Shown in pieces: positions 20,274 to 31,000 of a stretch of DNA of 64,000 bases. The notes under the pieces are model-generated. The model saw nothing but the letters and a program-made list of their open reading frames with translations. It made no database searches and was not told the origin of the DNA. Position numbers and translations under genes: made by a program. Source of the DNA: Allium sativum (Eukaryota > Streptophyta > Magnoliopsida > Asparagales > Amaryllidaceae); the NCBI GenBank assembly GCA_030737875.1, contig CM060922.1:760937603-761001602 (forward strand). Reading direction: 5' to 3'. Position 1 is the first letter of the stretch; every line of letters starts with the position of its first letter.

Positions 20274-21861
20274 CTATGCATTAATATTTAATTAATGCAA
20301 ATTTAAGAGAAATGTGGTGTCTAAAAACGTGTTGGGTGGATAGGGTTAAAAAAACTGGACGGATGAATCTAATAAATCCATTTCGTGAATCTGTAGGCCC
20401 AATACAAAGTTAGAAAATCTGTAAGTCTGTTAAATCTGTACATCTGATCTGTTAATCTGAAAACTTGTTAACTTTATTGTCTGATCTATGAACTAGTAAT
20501 CTGAACTCTGTCTGAAACTTGTAAACAAGTTAATCTGAAATCTGCTAGTCTGGGGACACAAGGTTAGGAGGGGAAATACTTGTGTCATCTGTTGTTTGGG
20601 ACCCATATTAGTCAATAACCCTTTCTGGTATCAAAACTTTGACCCCACACTATGTAGGGGTCCGGACACGCTTACTGAACTAATTATAAGCGGTTCATTC
20701 TGATAATGGCGAGGGGTGTTGATAGCGCGTTCCAACCGGGTAATGTGCGTGCATGGATCTGGTCTGCTCTGAGGATGTAAGACACCATGACATCTATAAA
20801 TAAATCTATGCCAATAGGTTGCCACTTTAGGCAGCGATACACCCTACTGTGGGGCCGACATAGGGTATTTATGTATTAGGGAGCCGATCGCTTGGGGTAG
20901 GACTTAGGGTACTCTTAGTTATGTCTGTTTCTGTTGGTACCGTCTGTTTCTGTTGGGTGGTAACACCTGTCTGTTTCTACGTGGTACCATTTGTTGGGTG
21001 GTAAAGGCCCATTACCAGTGTACACCTAATTCTAACATTCTGTTTTCGTAGGGATTATTCTGTTTCCGTCTCTGATTCCGTTTCAGATTCTGTTTCCGTA
21101 CCTTATGTCTGTTAGGGTGGTAAAGGCCCATTAGTTGGGTGGTAAAGGCCCATTATTAGTATTCTGCTTTTGTACCTTCTGTCTGTTCGGGTGGTAAAGG
21201 CCATTACTCTCATTTTGTTTCTTTAGAGATTATTCTATTTCCGTTTCTATTTCAGTTTAGACATTACGGTAACACCTAATCCTGTTATACTAGTATTAGT
21301 GCTGAGAAGTGAAAAGCTTAGCTTAGCCTATATAATTTTGTTTCTTCTGTTAACCTGCTATTCCTGTTACGGTTATCTCTCATCCAGTTTTATTTACATG
21401 TCATGATACTATTATCTGTTTATATGCTGAAAGTCACTGGACTCACCAGACTTATGTCTGACCTAGTTTGTTTTGCCTCTTTTCTTTCCGTTCCCCCCTC
21501 CCCCGGGTTTTCAGGGTGGAAACTTAGGAGCTTGATTCAGATTCTCTCTGCTTGAAGTGTTTGAAGTATTACTTGGCTTTGGCCCTATCTTTCCATGGCA
21601 GTTTATATTGGGATTATGGCTTTAAAAACTATGCATTCTGAAGGCTTTTGTACAAGACCGATATTTATGTACTTGAATTCCGATATTGTGATTTTTAAAG
21701 ATGTAACCAAACTTATTTCTGCTTCTGCTGTAATAAAGTTATAATTTTTTTTCAAGTACTACTTATGTGTCTTGTAATATTCTGTTCTATCTACTAAAAC
21801 GCTCCATCAAAGTTAAGGCATTCCCTTTGTGAGTGACCTTAACGAAGGTGGGGTGTTACAC

Positions 21862-21874
21862 TTGGTATCAGAGC
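21862..21874 (+). other. Primer-binding site of element A
   Basis: TTGGTATCAGAGC one base after the LTR end, complementary to the 3' end of plant initiator tRNA-Met, the usual primer of Ty3/gypsy elements. Confidence 0.85.
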
Positions 21875-22039
21875 TGAAGGTTACTAGATTTGATAAAAAG
21901 TTTTTGAAAACTATTTTCAAAAAGGTTTAAAAAGGAAGTATTTTCAAAAGTAAAGTTTATTTTGAAAACATAATCCCCAAAGCCATATGCCTATCTTTCT
22001 ATCCTATGTTTTGAATCTTTCCTTTTCTTTCGTTTCAGC

Positions 22040-22999
22040 ATGTCTGGGGATCTTAACCTTCCGGAGGGCATACTGATACCTGGCTGGTTTAGGAGGTACC
22101 TAGAAGCTAGGGCTAATGATGCAGGCACAGCAGACGTCCCTCCTCCCCCAACTGCAGCGTTTCCTCCTCCTCCTCCTCCGCGAGTGAATACTTTCCCGAA
22201 GATATGTAGAGACTTTCGAGCCATGGGTGGGAAGGACTTTAATGGAACTGAATCCTTCGTGGAGGCAAGGAGCTGGCTCAAAGAAACTGAGGATTTGTTC
22301 GTTATCTTCGAGGTGGACGATAGGCAGAAGATACAATTGGCAGTATGGTTGCTTAAGGATGAAGCTTCATTTTGGTGGGAGGTCACAAATGGAGAGCGTC
22401 CGGTAGAGAGATGGATGGATTTCAGGCATAGGTTCGAGATGAAATTTCTCTCACGAGCGGAAGAGAGTCTATACGTAGAGAGGTTCTTGGCGTTGAAGCA
22501 GGGGAATTTATCAGTGAGAGAGTACGTCAACAAGTTTAATCAGTTGGCGAGATTCGGCTTAGATTTGGTAAATACACCACATAAGAAGGCACTAAGGTTT
22601 GCTGAAGGTTTGAACGAGCCGCTACATGGATTGGCAATGTCCCACATTCCTATGGGGGCTACCGTCGAGAAATTAGTTGACATGGCATTGATGCATGAAG
22701 AGGAAACCAAAAGTGAGAAGAAAGAAGAAAAGCTTGAAGGACCACAGAATAAGAAGGCGGGGCCCAAAAGGGAAACAAAAAAGAAGGACGAGCAGTCTGA
22801 AGATAAGAAGGAGAAGAAGTGCTTTACTTGTGGAAGCTCGACCCATCTGAACAAGGATTGCAGAAAGAGGAAGGGCGCTTGCTTCAAATGTGGAGAAATG
22901 GGGCACTTCAGTAGGGACTGCCCAAAGAAACGAGGACAAGGGCAGAGGGCAGGACCTACTTTTGGAGGGCATGCGAATACCCTCGAGGCTGGTGGATAG
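22040..22999 (+). CDS. gag: Gag polyprotein of element A (capsid and nucleocapsid)
   Basis: 319 codons, intact. Residues 1-60 are a leader with a W-F-R-R-Y motif and proline runs. About 70-170 is the retrotransposon gag (capsid) domain, with the WLKETEDLF, QLAVWLLKDEA.FWWEV and F...FL.R...SL..ERFL.LKQG blocks. Residues 215-260 are lysine/glutamate-rich. Two CCHC zinc knuckles follow: CFTCGSSTHLNKDC and CFKCGEMGHFSRDC. The product packages RNA in a virus-like particle in the cytoplasm. The frame ends in a TAG at the same place as in element C. It is the only intact frame in this element although pol is gone, which fits selection for gag or recent loss of pol. The ATG sits one base after a consensus 3' splice site. 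Confidence 0.93.
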   Translation: MSGDLNLPEGILIPGWFRRYLEARANDAGTADVPPPPTAAFPPPPPPRVNTFPKICRDFRAMGGKDFNGTESFVEARSWLKETEDLFVIFEVDDRQKIQLAVWLLKDEASFWWEVTNGERPVERWMDFRHRFEMKFLSRAEESLYVERFLALKQGNLSVREYVNKFNQLARFGLDLVNTPHKKALRFAEGLNEPLHGLAMSHIPMGATVEKLVDMALMHEEETKSEKKEEKLEGPQNKKAGPKRETKKKDEQSEDKKEKKCFTCGSSTHLNKDCRKRKGACFKCGEMGHFSRDCPKKRGQGQRAGPTFGGHANTLEAGG

Positions 23000-23150
23000 G
23001 ATAGAAATAAGAAAATTTATATAGAAGGTTTAATTTCCTTATCTGATTGTGGAGTTAAAAACTTTTTCTGATTCTGGCATTTTGATTCTGTAATTGAAAC
23101 TCTGCACTTTAATACTAGTCTTGTTTCTGATCCCGCTGTAGACTCAAACC
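23000..23150 (+). pseudogene. Decayed start of pol (protease) in element A
   Basis: After the TAG the sequence still aligns with the gag-protease junction of element C (RN.K/S..IEGL..L phrase), including a remnant of the F.DSG active-site region near 23058-23072. Frame and catalytic triad context are lost, and nothing like RT follows. Confidence 0.55.
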
Positions 23151-24010
23151 CATAAGGGTTATGACTCAGCTGTTTGTGATAAGTTGGGGTTTGAGGGTAC
23201 CTGTGTTGGGAGTTAAGTTGACTGTGACGCATACATTCTGATTTTTGTGGGATATGATGGGGTTTAATCATGCTTAGTTTCCTAAGAATCATTTGGTAAT
23301 CTGATCTGTACCAGTGATCTGTAAGTATCTGAATATTTCTGATAAAGTTAAGGGTTTTTACTCGAAGCGCAAAGTAGATTTCTAGTTGGACATTTGTTTA
23401 ATGGGAGTGATTCTCTGAGTATCAATCTGATGTTGATTTCGGTCTTCGGGGTTGATACTTAGGGGGTTATTCTCTTAAACCGATGTCTGATACGAACAAA
23501 GCTTTTGTTTCTATCACTCGGCTGTATCTTATCGATCGAATCTTCGACCTTTAGGTTGAAACTAATGGGTGTAAACATGTGTTGCTCGTGGATGCATATA
23601 CACACACTAGGCCCTAGATCGGCTAAAAAACACTCTCATACTGCATATGGATGTGTGTGCATTCTTAAATTTTTTTATGGATGAAAAATGGTTGACTCAG
23701 CACATGGATGTGGCATATGAATGAACGGTTGTGCACTCATACAGAAATGATATGTATCAAATAGGAAAATTGCATACATGTTGGACTCATGACACTGACA
23801 TAATTCGCATTAAGGAGGTCAACTGAATCAGTGGACCGCCTAATCTTTGCATTAGATAAGGAACATATACACACAATTTTGCATATGTTCATACAACATT
23901 ATAAGTTTTCTAAGGACAATGGATGCTTGTGGATGATGGTTGAGTAGATGGGTGATTGGATGGTAGGACACATTCTTCCTAACTTGAAGATTTCGGGGAC
24001 GAAATCCTTT
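23151..24010. other. Element A interior, non-coding
   Basis: No recognisable protein in any frame. The end contains the GATTTCGGGGACGAAATCC phrase (about 23991) that precedes the polypurine tract in chromovirus-type gypsy elements and recurs at 45920 and, on the minus strand, at 34107. So the 3' packaging/priming end is retained while the enzymes are gone. Confidence 0.6.
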
Positions 24011-24023
24011 AAGGAGGGGAGAA
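24011..24023 (+). other. Polypurine tract of element A
   Basis: AAGGAGGGGAGAA directly before the 3' LTR start (TGTAGCACGCCG at 24024). It primes plus-strand DNA synthesis in LTR retrotransposons. Confidence 0.8.
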
Positions 24024-24271
24024 TGTAGCACGCCGAATTTTCTGTGAACATAAGAGTAAAAAATGAAGTATAATTAATTTTAAATGTGAGAATAAAGGAA
24101 AATGGGTTACGCCATTGCATTCGTCTCGGAATTCTTCTTGAGATAGAGTCCGAGTTTACGTAAATCAGACTCTGTATGAAGAAGTTACGACCTTTGGAAG
24201 TTTCTGAAAATATAAAACAACTCGAAAATAAATTCAAAATTCAAAATTCAAAATCAGAACCCAGAAGCGGG

Positions 24272-24390
24272 CTGGGCGGGAAATTTCCCGCCCAGGAACC
24301 AGGTCGACACTAGGGTCGCCTGGGGGTTGACCTGGGTAGGCAGGTCGACCATAGGGTCGACCTGGGTGTTGACCACCCCCTCCACAGGTC
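24272..24390 (+). promoter_or_regulatory. Palindromic double E2F-type site and GTCGAC array, element A 3' LTR
   Basis: 24-base palindrome at 24272-24295 with the same core GGCGGGAAATTTCCCGCC as the 5' LTR, followed by a shorter, partly mutated GTCGAC array. TATA follows at 24505, about 220 bases from the centre. Confidence 0.6.
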
Positions 24391-25507
24391 GACCTGTTTT
24401 GGCCCATATCCGATTTTCTTTGGCGTTTGACGTGGTTTTGGCTGTTCTGATGGTCTGGATTGGTTCTAGGTTAATATCTAAGGCCCTGGACACTTCTATT
24501 CTCCTATAAATACATCCCTAAGGCAAAACCTAAATCTCCTACACTATTCTCTAGCCTCCATAGCTCTCTCCTTCTTAGAAAATAAAACAATGGCGTCGCT
24601 ACTCTGCTGAAACCTAGGATAAAACTAGTGCATCCTCTTCCAATCTAAATAGGATTAAAAGAACAACTAGTCTACATCAAGGGAGCGCTATTCAATTTCA
24701 GAATACAGATCCCAGAAATCAAGATTTTCCTTTTTGATTGTGAGTACAGTTATTTTCAGATATGGAATTTAATAATTATCTTGACATTTTTGTGAATCTG
24801 GATCTGAGGTTATGCATACTTTTCTGTGGATCTATCTTGATTGTGACTGTTCTGTATCTGTTCCCTCTTTTCTTCCTTTTTGTTTATAGCCAGGCTACCA
24901 CGAGCCTGCGCCAAATCTCAAAAGATATTAACGCACGAACGCTAAATTTTGGGAAAAATAATGAATGATGCATAATTGGACATGACTGATCTTTGACTGA
25001 TTTAAGAAAAGAACATAGGTTGTAAATTAAGATCTAGAATCAGTACATACTATGTATGATAGACTGTGACTTGGAAGAAGAGTTATTATATGATAGCATA
25101 TGACTTGGAGTTTGGAATATAACGCATGTTATAATGCAAGATCTGATTTTGAGGACATAATACATGATTAAAATTTAAGATCTAGATTTGGGGCATATTT
25201 TATATCACGATGTATGACTTGAAAAGAAAAGAAGGATATGCGACTTAGGCATAAAGATCTATATTAAAATAGGATAACAATTAATGTGAATGTTCCTAAG
25301 TATGGATTTTTGGATATTTGGCATTATAGGCTATAATTTGGCGTAATTCACATTGTTTGGGGCTTTTAGATAATATTATGTACTGTGCAAAGTTTAACTA
25401 AAATTTGGGCATATGTAGTATTATGAATTATGACCATGATTTAGGCATGTAAGTTTAGACTTAATTTATGATTAGGCAAGATATGTAAATAGAATTTTAG
25501 AAATGTT

Positions 25508-25812
25508 TAATCTGTTGAATTGCCTAATCTGCTAAATCTGTTATCTACTAAATCTGTAGAATTGCCTAATCTGCTAAATCTGTTATCTGCTAAATCTGTT
25601 GAATTGCCTAATCTGCTAAATCTATTATCTGCTAAATCTGTTGAATTTCCTAATCTGCCAAATCTGTTATCTGCTAAATCTGTTGAATCGCCTAATCTGC
25701 TAGATTTGTTATCTGTTGAATTGGCTAATCTGCTAAATCCGTTATCTCCTAAATCTGTTGAATCACCTAATCTGCTAGATCTGTTATCTGTTGAATTGCC
25801 TAATCTGTTGAA
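25508..25812. repeat. 42-bp tandem repeat in element A 3' LTR
   Basis: Same CTAATCTGCTAAATCTG / TTATCTGCTAAATCTG words as at 19612-19898, with a different series of unit variants, so the array has changed since insertion or by unequal exchange. Confidence 0.8.
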
Positions 25813-25978
25813 AGCTAAATAATTGTAATTTGGGTATGAAAATTCGTAGGCTCGATCTAAGATTGAGTAAAACATGGAAATTTGATTTATCTGCTATAAT
25901 CTGTAAAGAAGTTTAATCTGTTAAATGAACAGAATTAGTCTGATATCTGTATAATTTGTATTGGAATAAATTGGCTAT

Positions 25979-26190
25979 GACACGAGGTTAGACTCTGTTT
26001 GCGGTAGAAGCCTGCCCGGAACCAACCGGCTTAACCAACAACCGCAAACCGTCGGTCTAATGTGAGAGGTCGTAGGCATAACTAAAATATGCTTAGACAC
26101 GAGGTTAGGTCTGGCTTGTGGCAGAAGTCTGCCAGGAATCGCCCGGCACATCCAGCGGCCACAAGCTACCGACCTAATGTGAGAGGTCTA
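25979..26190 (+). other. Paired stem-loop units, element A 3' LTR
   Basis: Unit 1 (25979-26070) pairs TTTGCGGT with ACCGCAAA; here the G-U of the 5' LTR unit is a G-C. Unit 2 (26096-26190) pairs TTAGGT with ACCTAA and GGCTTGTGGC with GCCACAAGCT. The arms remain complementary despite substitutions. Confidence 0.7.
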
Positions 26191-27674
26191 TGCATTAATG
26201 TTTAATTAATGCAAATTTAAGAGAAATGTGGTGTCTAAAAACGTGTTGGGTGGATAGGGTTAAACCAACTGGACGGATGAATCTAATAAACCCATTTCGT
26301 GAATCTGTAGGCCCAATACAAAGTTAGACAATCTGTAAGTCTGTTAAATCCGTACATCTGATCTGTTAATCTGAAAACTTGTTAACTTGATTGTCTGATC
26401 TGTGAATTAGTAATCTGAACTCTGTCTGAAACTTGTAAACAAGTTAATCTGAAATCTGCTAGTCTGGGGGCACAAGGTTAGGAGGGGAAATACTTGTGTC
26501 ATCTGTTGTTTGGGACCCATATTAGTCAGTAACCCTTTCTGGTATCAAAACTTTGAGCCCACACTATGTAGGGGTCCGGGCACGCTTACTGAACTAATTA
26601 TAAGCGGTTCATTCTGATAATGGCGAGGGGTGTTGATGGCGCGTTCCCACCGGGTCATGTGCATGCATGGATCCGGTCTGCTCTGAGGATGTAAGACACC
26701 GTGACATCTGTAAATAGGTCTATGCCAATAGGTTGCCACTTTAGGGAGTGATACACCCTGCTGTGGGGCTGACACAGGGTATTTATGTATTAGGGAGCCG
26801 ATCGCTTGGGGTAGGACTTAGGGTACACTTAGTTCCGTCTGTTTCTGTTGGGTGGTAACACCTGTCTGTTTCTGCGTGGTACTGTCTGTTGGGGTGGTAA
26901 AGGCCCATTACTAGTGGAGACCTAATTCTTACATCTTGTTTCCGTAGGGATTATTCTGTTTCTGTCTCTGATTCCGTTTCCGATTCTGTTTCCGTACTTT
27001 CTGTCTGTTGGGGTGGTAAAGGCCCATTAGTTGGGTGGTAAAGGCCCATTATTAGTATTCTGCTTCTGTACCTTCTGTCTGTTCGGGTGGTAAAGGCCAT
27101 TGCTAGCATTCTGTTTCTGTAGAGATTACTCTATTTCCGTTTCTGTTTCAGTTTAGATATTAGGGTAACACCTAATCCTGTTATACTAGTATTAGTGCAG
27201 AGAAGTGAAAAGCTTAGCTTAGCCTATATCATTCCGTTTCTTCTGTTAACCTGCTATTCCTGTTACGGTTATCTCTCATCCAGATTTATTTACATGTCAT
27301 GATACTATTATCTGTTTATATGCTGAAAGTCACTGGACTCACCAGACTTATGTCTGACCTAGTTTTGTGTGACCTTAATGGAGGTGGGATGTTACATATA
27401 CTATGGCTTAACTCTTTCAATTGGGGAATTATGCTTTTATATTCTTATGTACTCTGATGATGCAAGACAGAAGTTATTTTATTGTAATGGTTTTTGTGAC
27501 TTATGGTATTGTGGACCACGGTATTATGATTTATGTTGAAATAAAAATTTAAATTTTCGCTGCTATCTTATTTATATCTATCTTGTAATTATTTTTTGTC
27601 TGTTTACCTATAACTTTTCATGAAACTTAATGCATTCCCTTAGTGAGTGACATTAACGGACGTGGGGTGTCACA

Positions 27675-28083
27675 GGTGCACTGACAATGTCATGGTGATA
27701 GAGGTAAAAGAATATTAGTGGATGGGAGGCGCAACAGTAGAAGGGAATGAATGGTCTGTGATTGGTTAAGGTGCAGCAGTAATGGTAGATGTCAGTAAGG
27801 TATTCGGTGAAATGCCATTATAAATGACCGTAGTTTTTGGGACTGTTTTTCAGTTGGAAAGGATCGGTGAATTTTTGATTTGCTTTGTGGATCGATCGAG
27901 CTTACAAGCGAGGAAGATATAAACAGATTTATTGGAAATGATTCAAAGGCGAAAATATGGAAATAAACAAGATATTCGACAAAAGAAAACCAGGTGAGTA
28001 AATCTCACTTAAAAATTCATTTTTATCATTAAAAATAAATTGTTGGCTACTTGATTGCATTTATAAATTGTTTACCAGTTTTG
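27675..28083 (+). repeat. Element B 5' LTR, segment 2
   Basis: Continues the B LTR after the solo-LTR insertion and matches 47127-47515. It contains the AACCAGGTGAGTAAATCTCAC block (27987 on) shared with the 3' LTR (47440), and in related form with elements D and E. It ends at the TTTTG target site of element E (28079-28083). Confidence 0.88.
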
Positions 28084-31000
28084 TGTAACGACCCGACGGA
28101 TTTTCGGCCCTGAAAATCGACACAAATACTATTACCATATCTAATGCCGACCTTCCAAACACCAAAAACACCGGACGCTGTTAGAAAGAATTTAGTGGAT
28201 GAGAAATAGAAAGAAAAAAATATTAGAATAGAAGAAAGAAGAAGAACACCACATCAGAATCTCACAGCGGAACAGATAAAATATAATATAACAAATCTTT
28301 TTATACAAAAGAACAGTATATACATACCAACCATCAGAGTACAACATATATCAGACACAGCGGAATAATAACTTTATATAACTAGCGGTGAAGCTACCTG
28401 CTTCCAGCTCCTGAAACTCCAAGCGAAACCTAACCTGGAACATACTCGGTCTGACCCGAGTACATTTGAAGCAAAGCAAAATTCACTGGGTCAGTCTGGA
28501 ATACTTTCAGTGATAAATTCACAGCACAAGCAACTTGTTTAACTTTGGGAAAATCCCTTATGAAATCAAAGGATAATAGTAAGACCAGCCCATATATAAA
28601 CGCGGACAATTTTTATCTTACTATAATCCAAAACGTTTTTGAAATCATAACTTATTCTGATATTATCATAATGTCTAAATACAAATAAGTATCAATCTAG
28701 CAGAACGCTTGCATCTCACGCTCCACATATATAGTATACAAACCAAAATCGCGGGCGCTTATTGGAAATTGGATTCCGACTATTACAAGGTATGGGTCCA
28801 CCTGCCAATAGTGTATCTCTAGAGGCAAATACACATGGTTCAACAAGAACGTCTTGCAACCCGGCCCACACATGACCGACCACTCATTTCGCTTGAGTGT
28901 ATCGAATGTATATCACCGACGGTTGGGATCTGCAACCGTCTCCCGAAAAGGGACAGCATTGAAATATAGATTAAAGAAGCAAATGGAATTTCTCTAGATA
29001 GGTGATTATACACCCTAATGGGAGCGACCCACATAGCCATGCTGCCTGCCTGATTTTTGTCATTTCCCGGTTGATGAGGCTTGAGGTTAGATTTTTCTTT
29101 TAGAACATCTGGCCACTATTCACTTTGAATGCCACATCGTCAGATCCGCCAGATATCACAAATTGATGCCCACAAAAATACTCTAGTGGTTAGGCTAAGA
29201 GAACCGTCGTCCTCCACCACCAACTATGGTACGTTTGAAGAAATCAACGTACGTGATTCTTTTGGAAATACTCTGTCAGACATCCGTCCATACAAGTCAT
29301 CTAGGGATATGATGAACCGAAGGCACCCTCCTACTGCATCCTTTATATTGGAATCACCCCCAAGGATCAGTAGCGAATGGTCTTTGCAAATCCGTAGATT
29401 TCAACCACGACAGAATCACAAACTAAATAACTCTGGTTGCAAGCCAGAGAAATTCAACAAGTAGTCCTTCCGCTTATGAAGATCCACGACCTTCAATTGG
29501 TCCATCTTGAATTACTCTCTACACGTATTTGTTGGTCGGAATGGTTTTCGAATATAAATTCGATCCTGGTCATTCCGTACCAACAATCGTATTGGTCAGG
29601 TCTGATAGTCGGTGATTTAACTATCAAATAACAATTGTGTAAATAAAATGAGTTTATTGATTCAGTACTTGACAGTTCTTGGCCTCTTTAAAAATAATTA
29701 ATAAATGGTTAATCAACTTTTAATTCTTTCAATAAAATTAAACCATATATTTCTTCTCAATTATAACAAAAACTATTTTGGATACTTTAGAGCCTGTATA
29801 TATGTATATACCCAGCTTTCCATTCCTTTTGGAAATCTCGATATATTTCTTTAAAACTTTTTCCCCTTTTCTTTATATTCGAGTATCTCGATATATACAT
29901 ATATATATTATACTTTAATGGTATTAACACATTTCCAATTCTAACATGGTTAAAAAAAATGTTGACTTATATAATTTAAAATCAAATATTCTTATTTATA
30001 TTGAAACTAATATCGTAGTATTTTCCAAAATCTCGCACTTATATTCGATATTTCTCGTATGGGATATCACACCAATCACAACACCTTTCACTCGTTTCAA
30101 ACTAATACATTCCTCGATAATAATGAAGCCGTTCAAGTTGGGGTATTCTATTTACCTCTCAAACGTTGATCGACAACGTTTTTATCCCAGAATAAATACC
30201 AGTTTGTAACTTAAACCCTCATAAAACTTATTTACCATCTCAATTTCAAATCTGGTTTTATAAACCATTTCATACATTTGAAATCTTTTCCAATAAAATC
30301 CATTTACTTAATTTGTTTGATTAAGTAAATATCCAATAAACGCTACTTTTAACTTGAACCGATATCTCGCTTATAACCTTTGGATCTTTATAAAATCTCC
30401 CGTCAAATACTCTGCTTCCATTATAGGCGTTCTTATAATAAACTTTATCTTGGATTAAAATCCGCTTAACACCTCCTTTATATAAGACTCTTTAACTTTG
30501 ATTTTTATTTCAAACATCCATTGCCAATATTTAACACAAACTTCTATATGTATTTTCCTTTGCGATGTTTCACTCAATACAATTCAATGTCATCATTTTG
30601 GATTAAAGACTCTTTTTAAACCTCGCTTGGATTTCTTATAATAATTAATTCATCATCCTTTCGCAACTTGGCTTAGAATTCGTATTAAAACCACTAACAC
30701 TTTTCTAATTTCATTCAGTTGAATTCACTTTACTTAATTAAGCGATTAAGTAAAATCTTATTTAAATCATTGTATTTCACTTATAATCCCATTTACAAAT
30801 CTCATTTTAACACTTGGATTACAAGTCCCTTTATAAACACTTAGCTTCTCTTGATCAAACCAAAGTGTTACTTAATCATTTCTTAATTGAATTTCCGATT
30901 TAAATCATTGTTTTAATTATTATTAATTAAAATAACCATTTACTTTAATATATTAGCAATATTAAAGAGAGCTAACTACGCTATTAACTAAAATTAGAGT

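Larger units (their letters stand above)
18121..21860 (+). repeat. Element A 5' LTR
   Basis: Starts TGTAACATCCCG, ends GGGGTGTTACA. In order: E2F-type palindrome (18369-18394), GTCGAC array, TATA (18607-18614), splice donor (18842), a 42-bp tandem repeat (about 19612-19898), paired stem-loops (20065-20273), GGTGGTAAAGGCCCATTA repeats (20998-21205), poly(C) tract (about 21489-21502), AATAAA (21732) and the terminal GCATTCCCTTTGTGAGTGACC block. Confidence 0.9.
18842..22038 (+). other. Candidate leader intron of element A (donor in LTR, acceptor before gag)
   Basis: Donor T|GTGAGT at 18842, about 235 bases after TATA. The acceptor tract TTTCCTTTTCTTTCGTTTCAG ends at 22038, one base before the gag ATG at 22040. 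Intron length would be 3,197 bases and would remove the stem-loops, repeats, PBS and many upstream ATGs. Element C has the same arrangement. The donor is also present in the 3' LTR (24740). Inferred from splice-site consensus; no transcript data. Confidence 0.45.
18121..27396 (+). mobile_element. Retrotransposon A: gypsy element with LTRs, PBS, gag only
   Basis: 5' LTR 18121-21860 (3,740 bases), interior 21861-24023 (2.16 kb), 3' LTR 24024-27396 (3,373 bases). The 3' LTR has a deletion of about 350 bases near its end relative to the 5' LTR (position 27365 versus 21472-21828). Flanks are TCTAC (18116-18120) and TATAC (27397-27401), four of five matching. The interior has a full gag frame but no RT, RNase H or integrase, only a decayed protease stub. 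The LTRs differ by about 1 percent in the leader and by several percent at the 5' end. Inferred: a non-autonomous, gag-bearing derivative of a Tekay-like element such as C. Confidence 0.9.
24024..27396 (+). repeat. Element A 3' LTR
   Basis: Same landmarks as the 5' LTR: palindrome 24272-24295, TATA 24505-24512, donor 24740, tandem repeat 25508-25812, stem-loops 25979-26190, and GGTGGTAAAGG repeats near 26890-27095. A deletion joins CTGACCTAGTTTTG directly to TGTGACCTTAATGGAGGTGGG near 27365-27370, removing the poly(C) tract and AATAAA. The end is TGTTACA at 27390-27396. Confidence 0.9.
16049..27674 (+). mobile_element. Solo LTR (A-related family) in element B, itself split by element A
   Basis: Left part 16049-18120, right part 27397-27674, about 2.35 kb in total. 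Ends are TGTAGCACCCC and GGGGTGTCACA. Flanks are GGTGA (16044-16048) and GGTGC (27675-27679); the intact site in the other B LTR reads GGTGC (near 47127), so this is a five-base duplication with one mutation. Family membership rests on a GAAGAAGTTACG phrase near the start, TATA at 16413-16420, a GTGAGT donor at 16579, the CCCCCAGGTTCTCAGGG tract (about 18019) and the terminal GCATTCCCTTAGTGAGTGAC block. No interior remains, so it is a solo LTR. Confidence 0.85.

Noticed and set aside
29129..29464. 111-codon plus-strand open frame in the E 3' LTR, with a 73-codon relative at 36129
   Set aside because: It is antisense to element E, shortened by a stop in the other LTR, not preserved in B or D, and has no recognisable domain.
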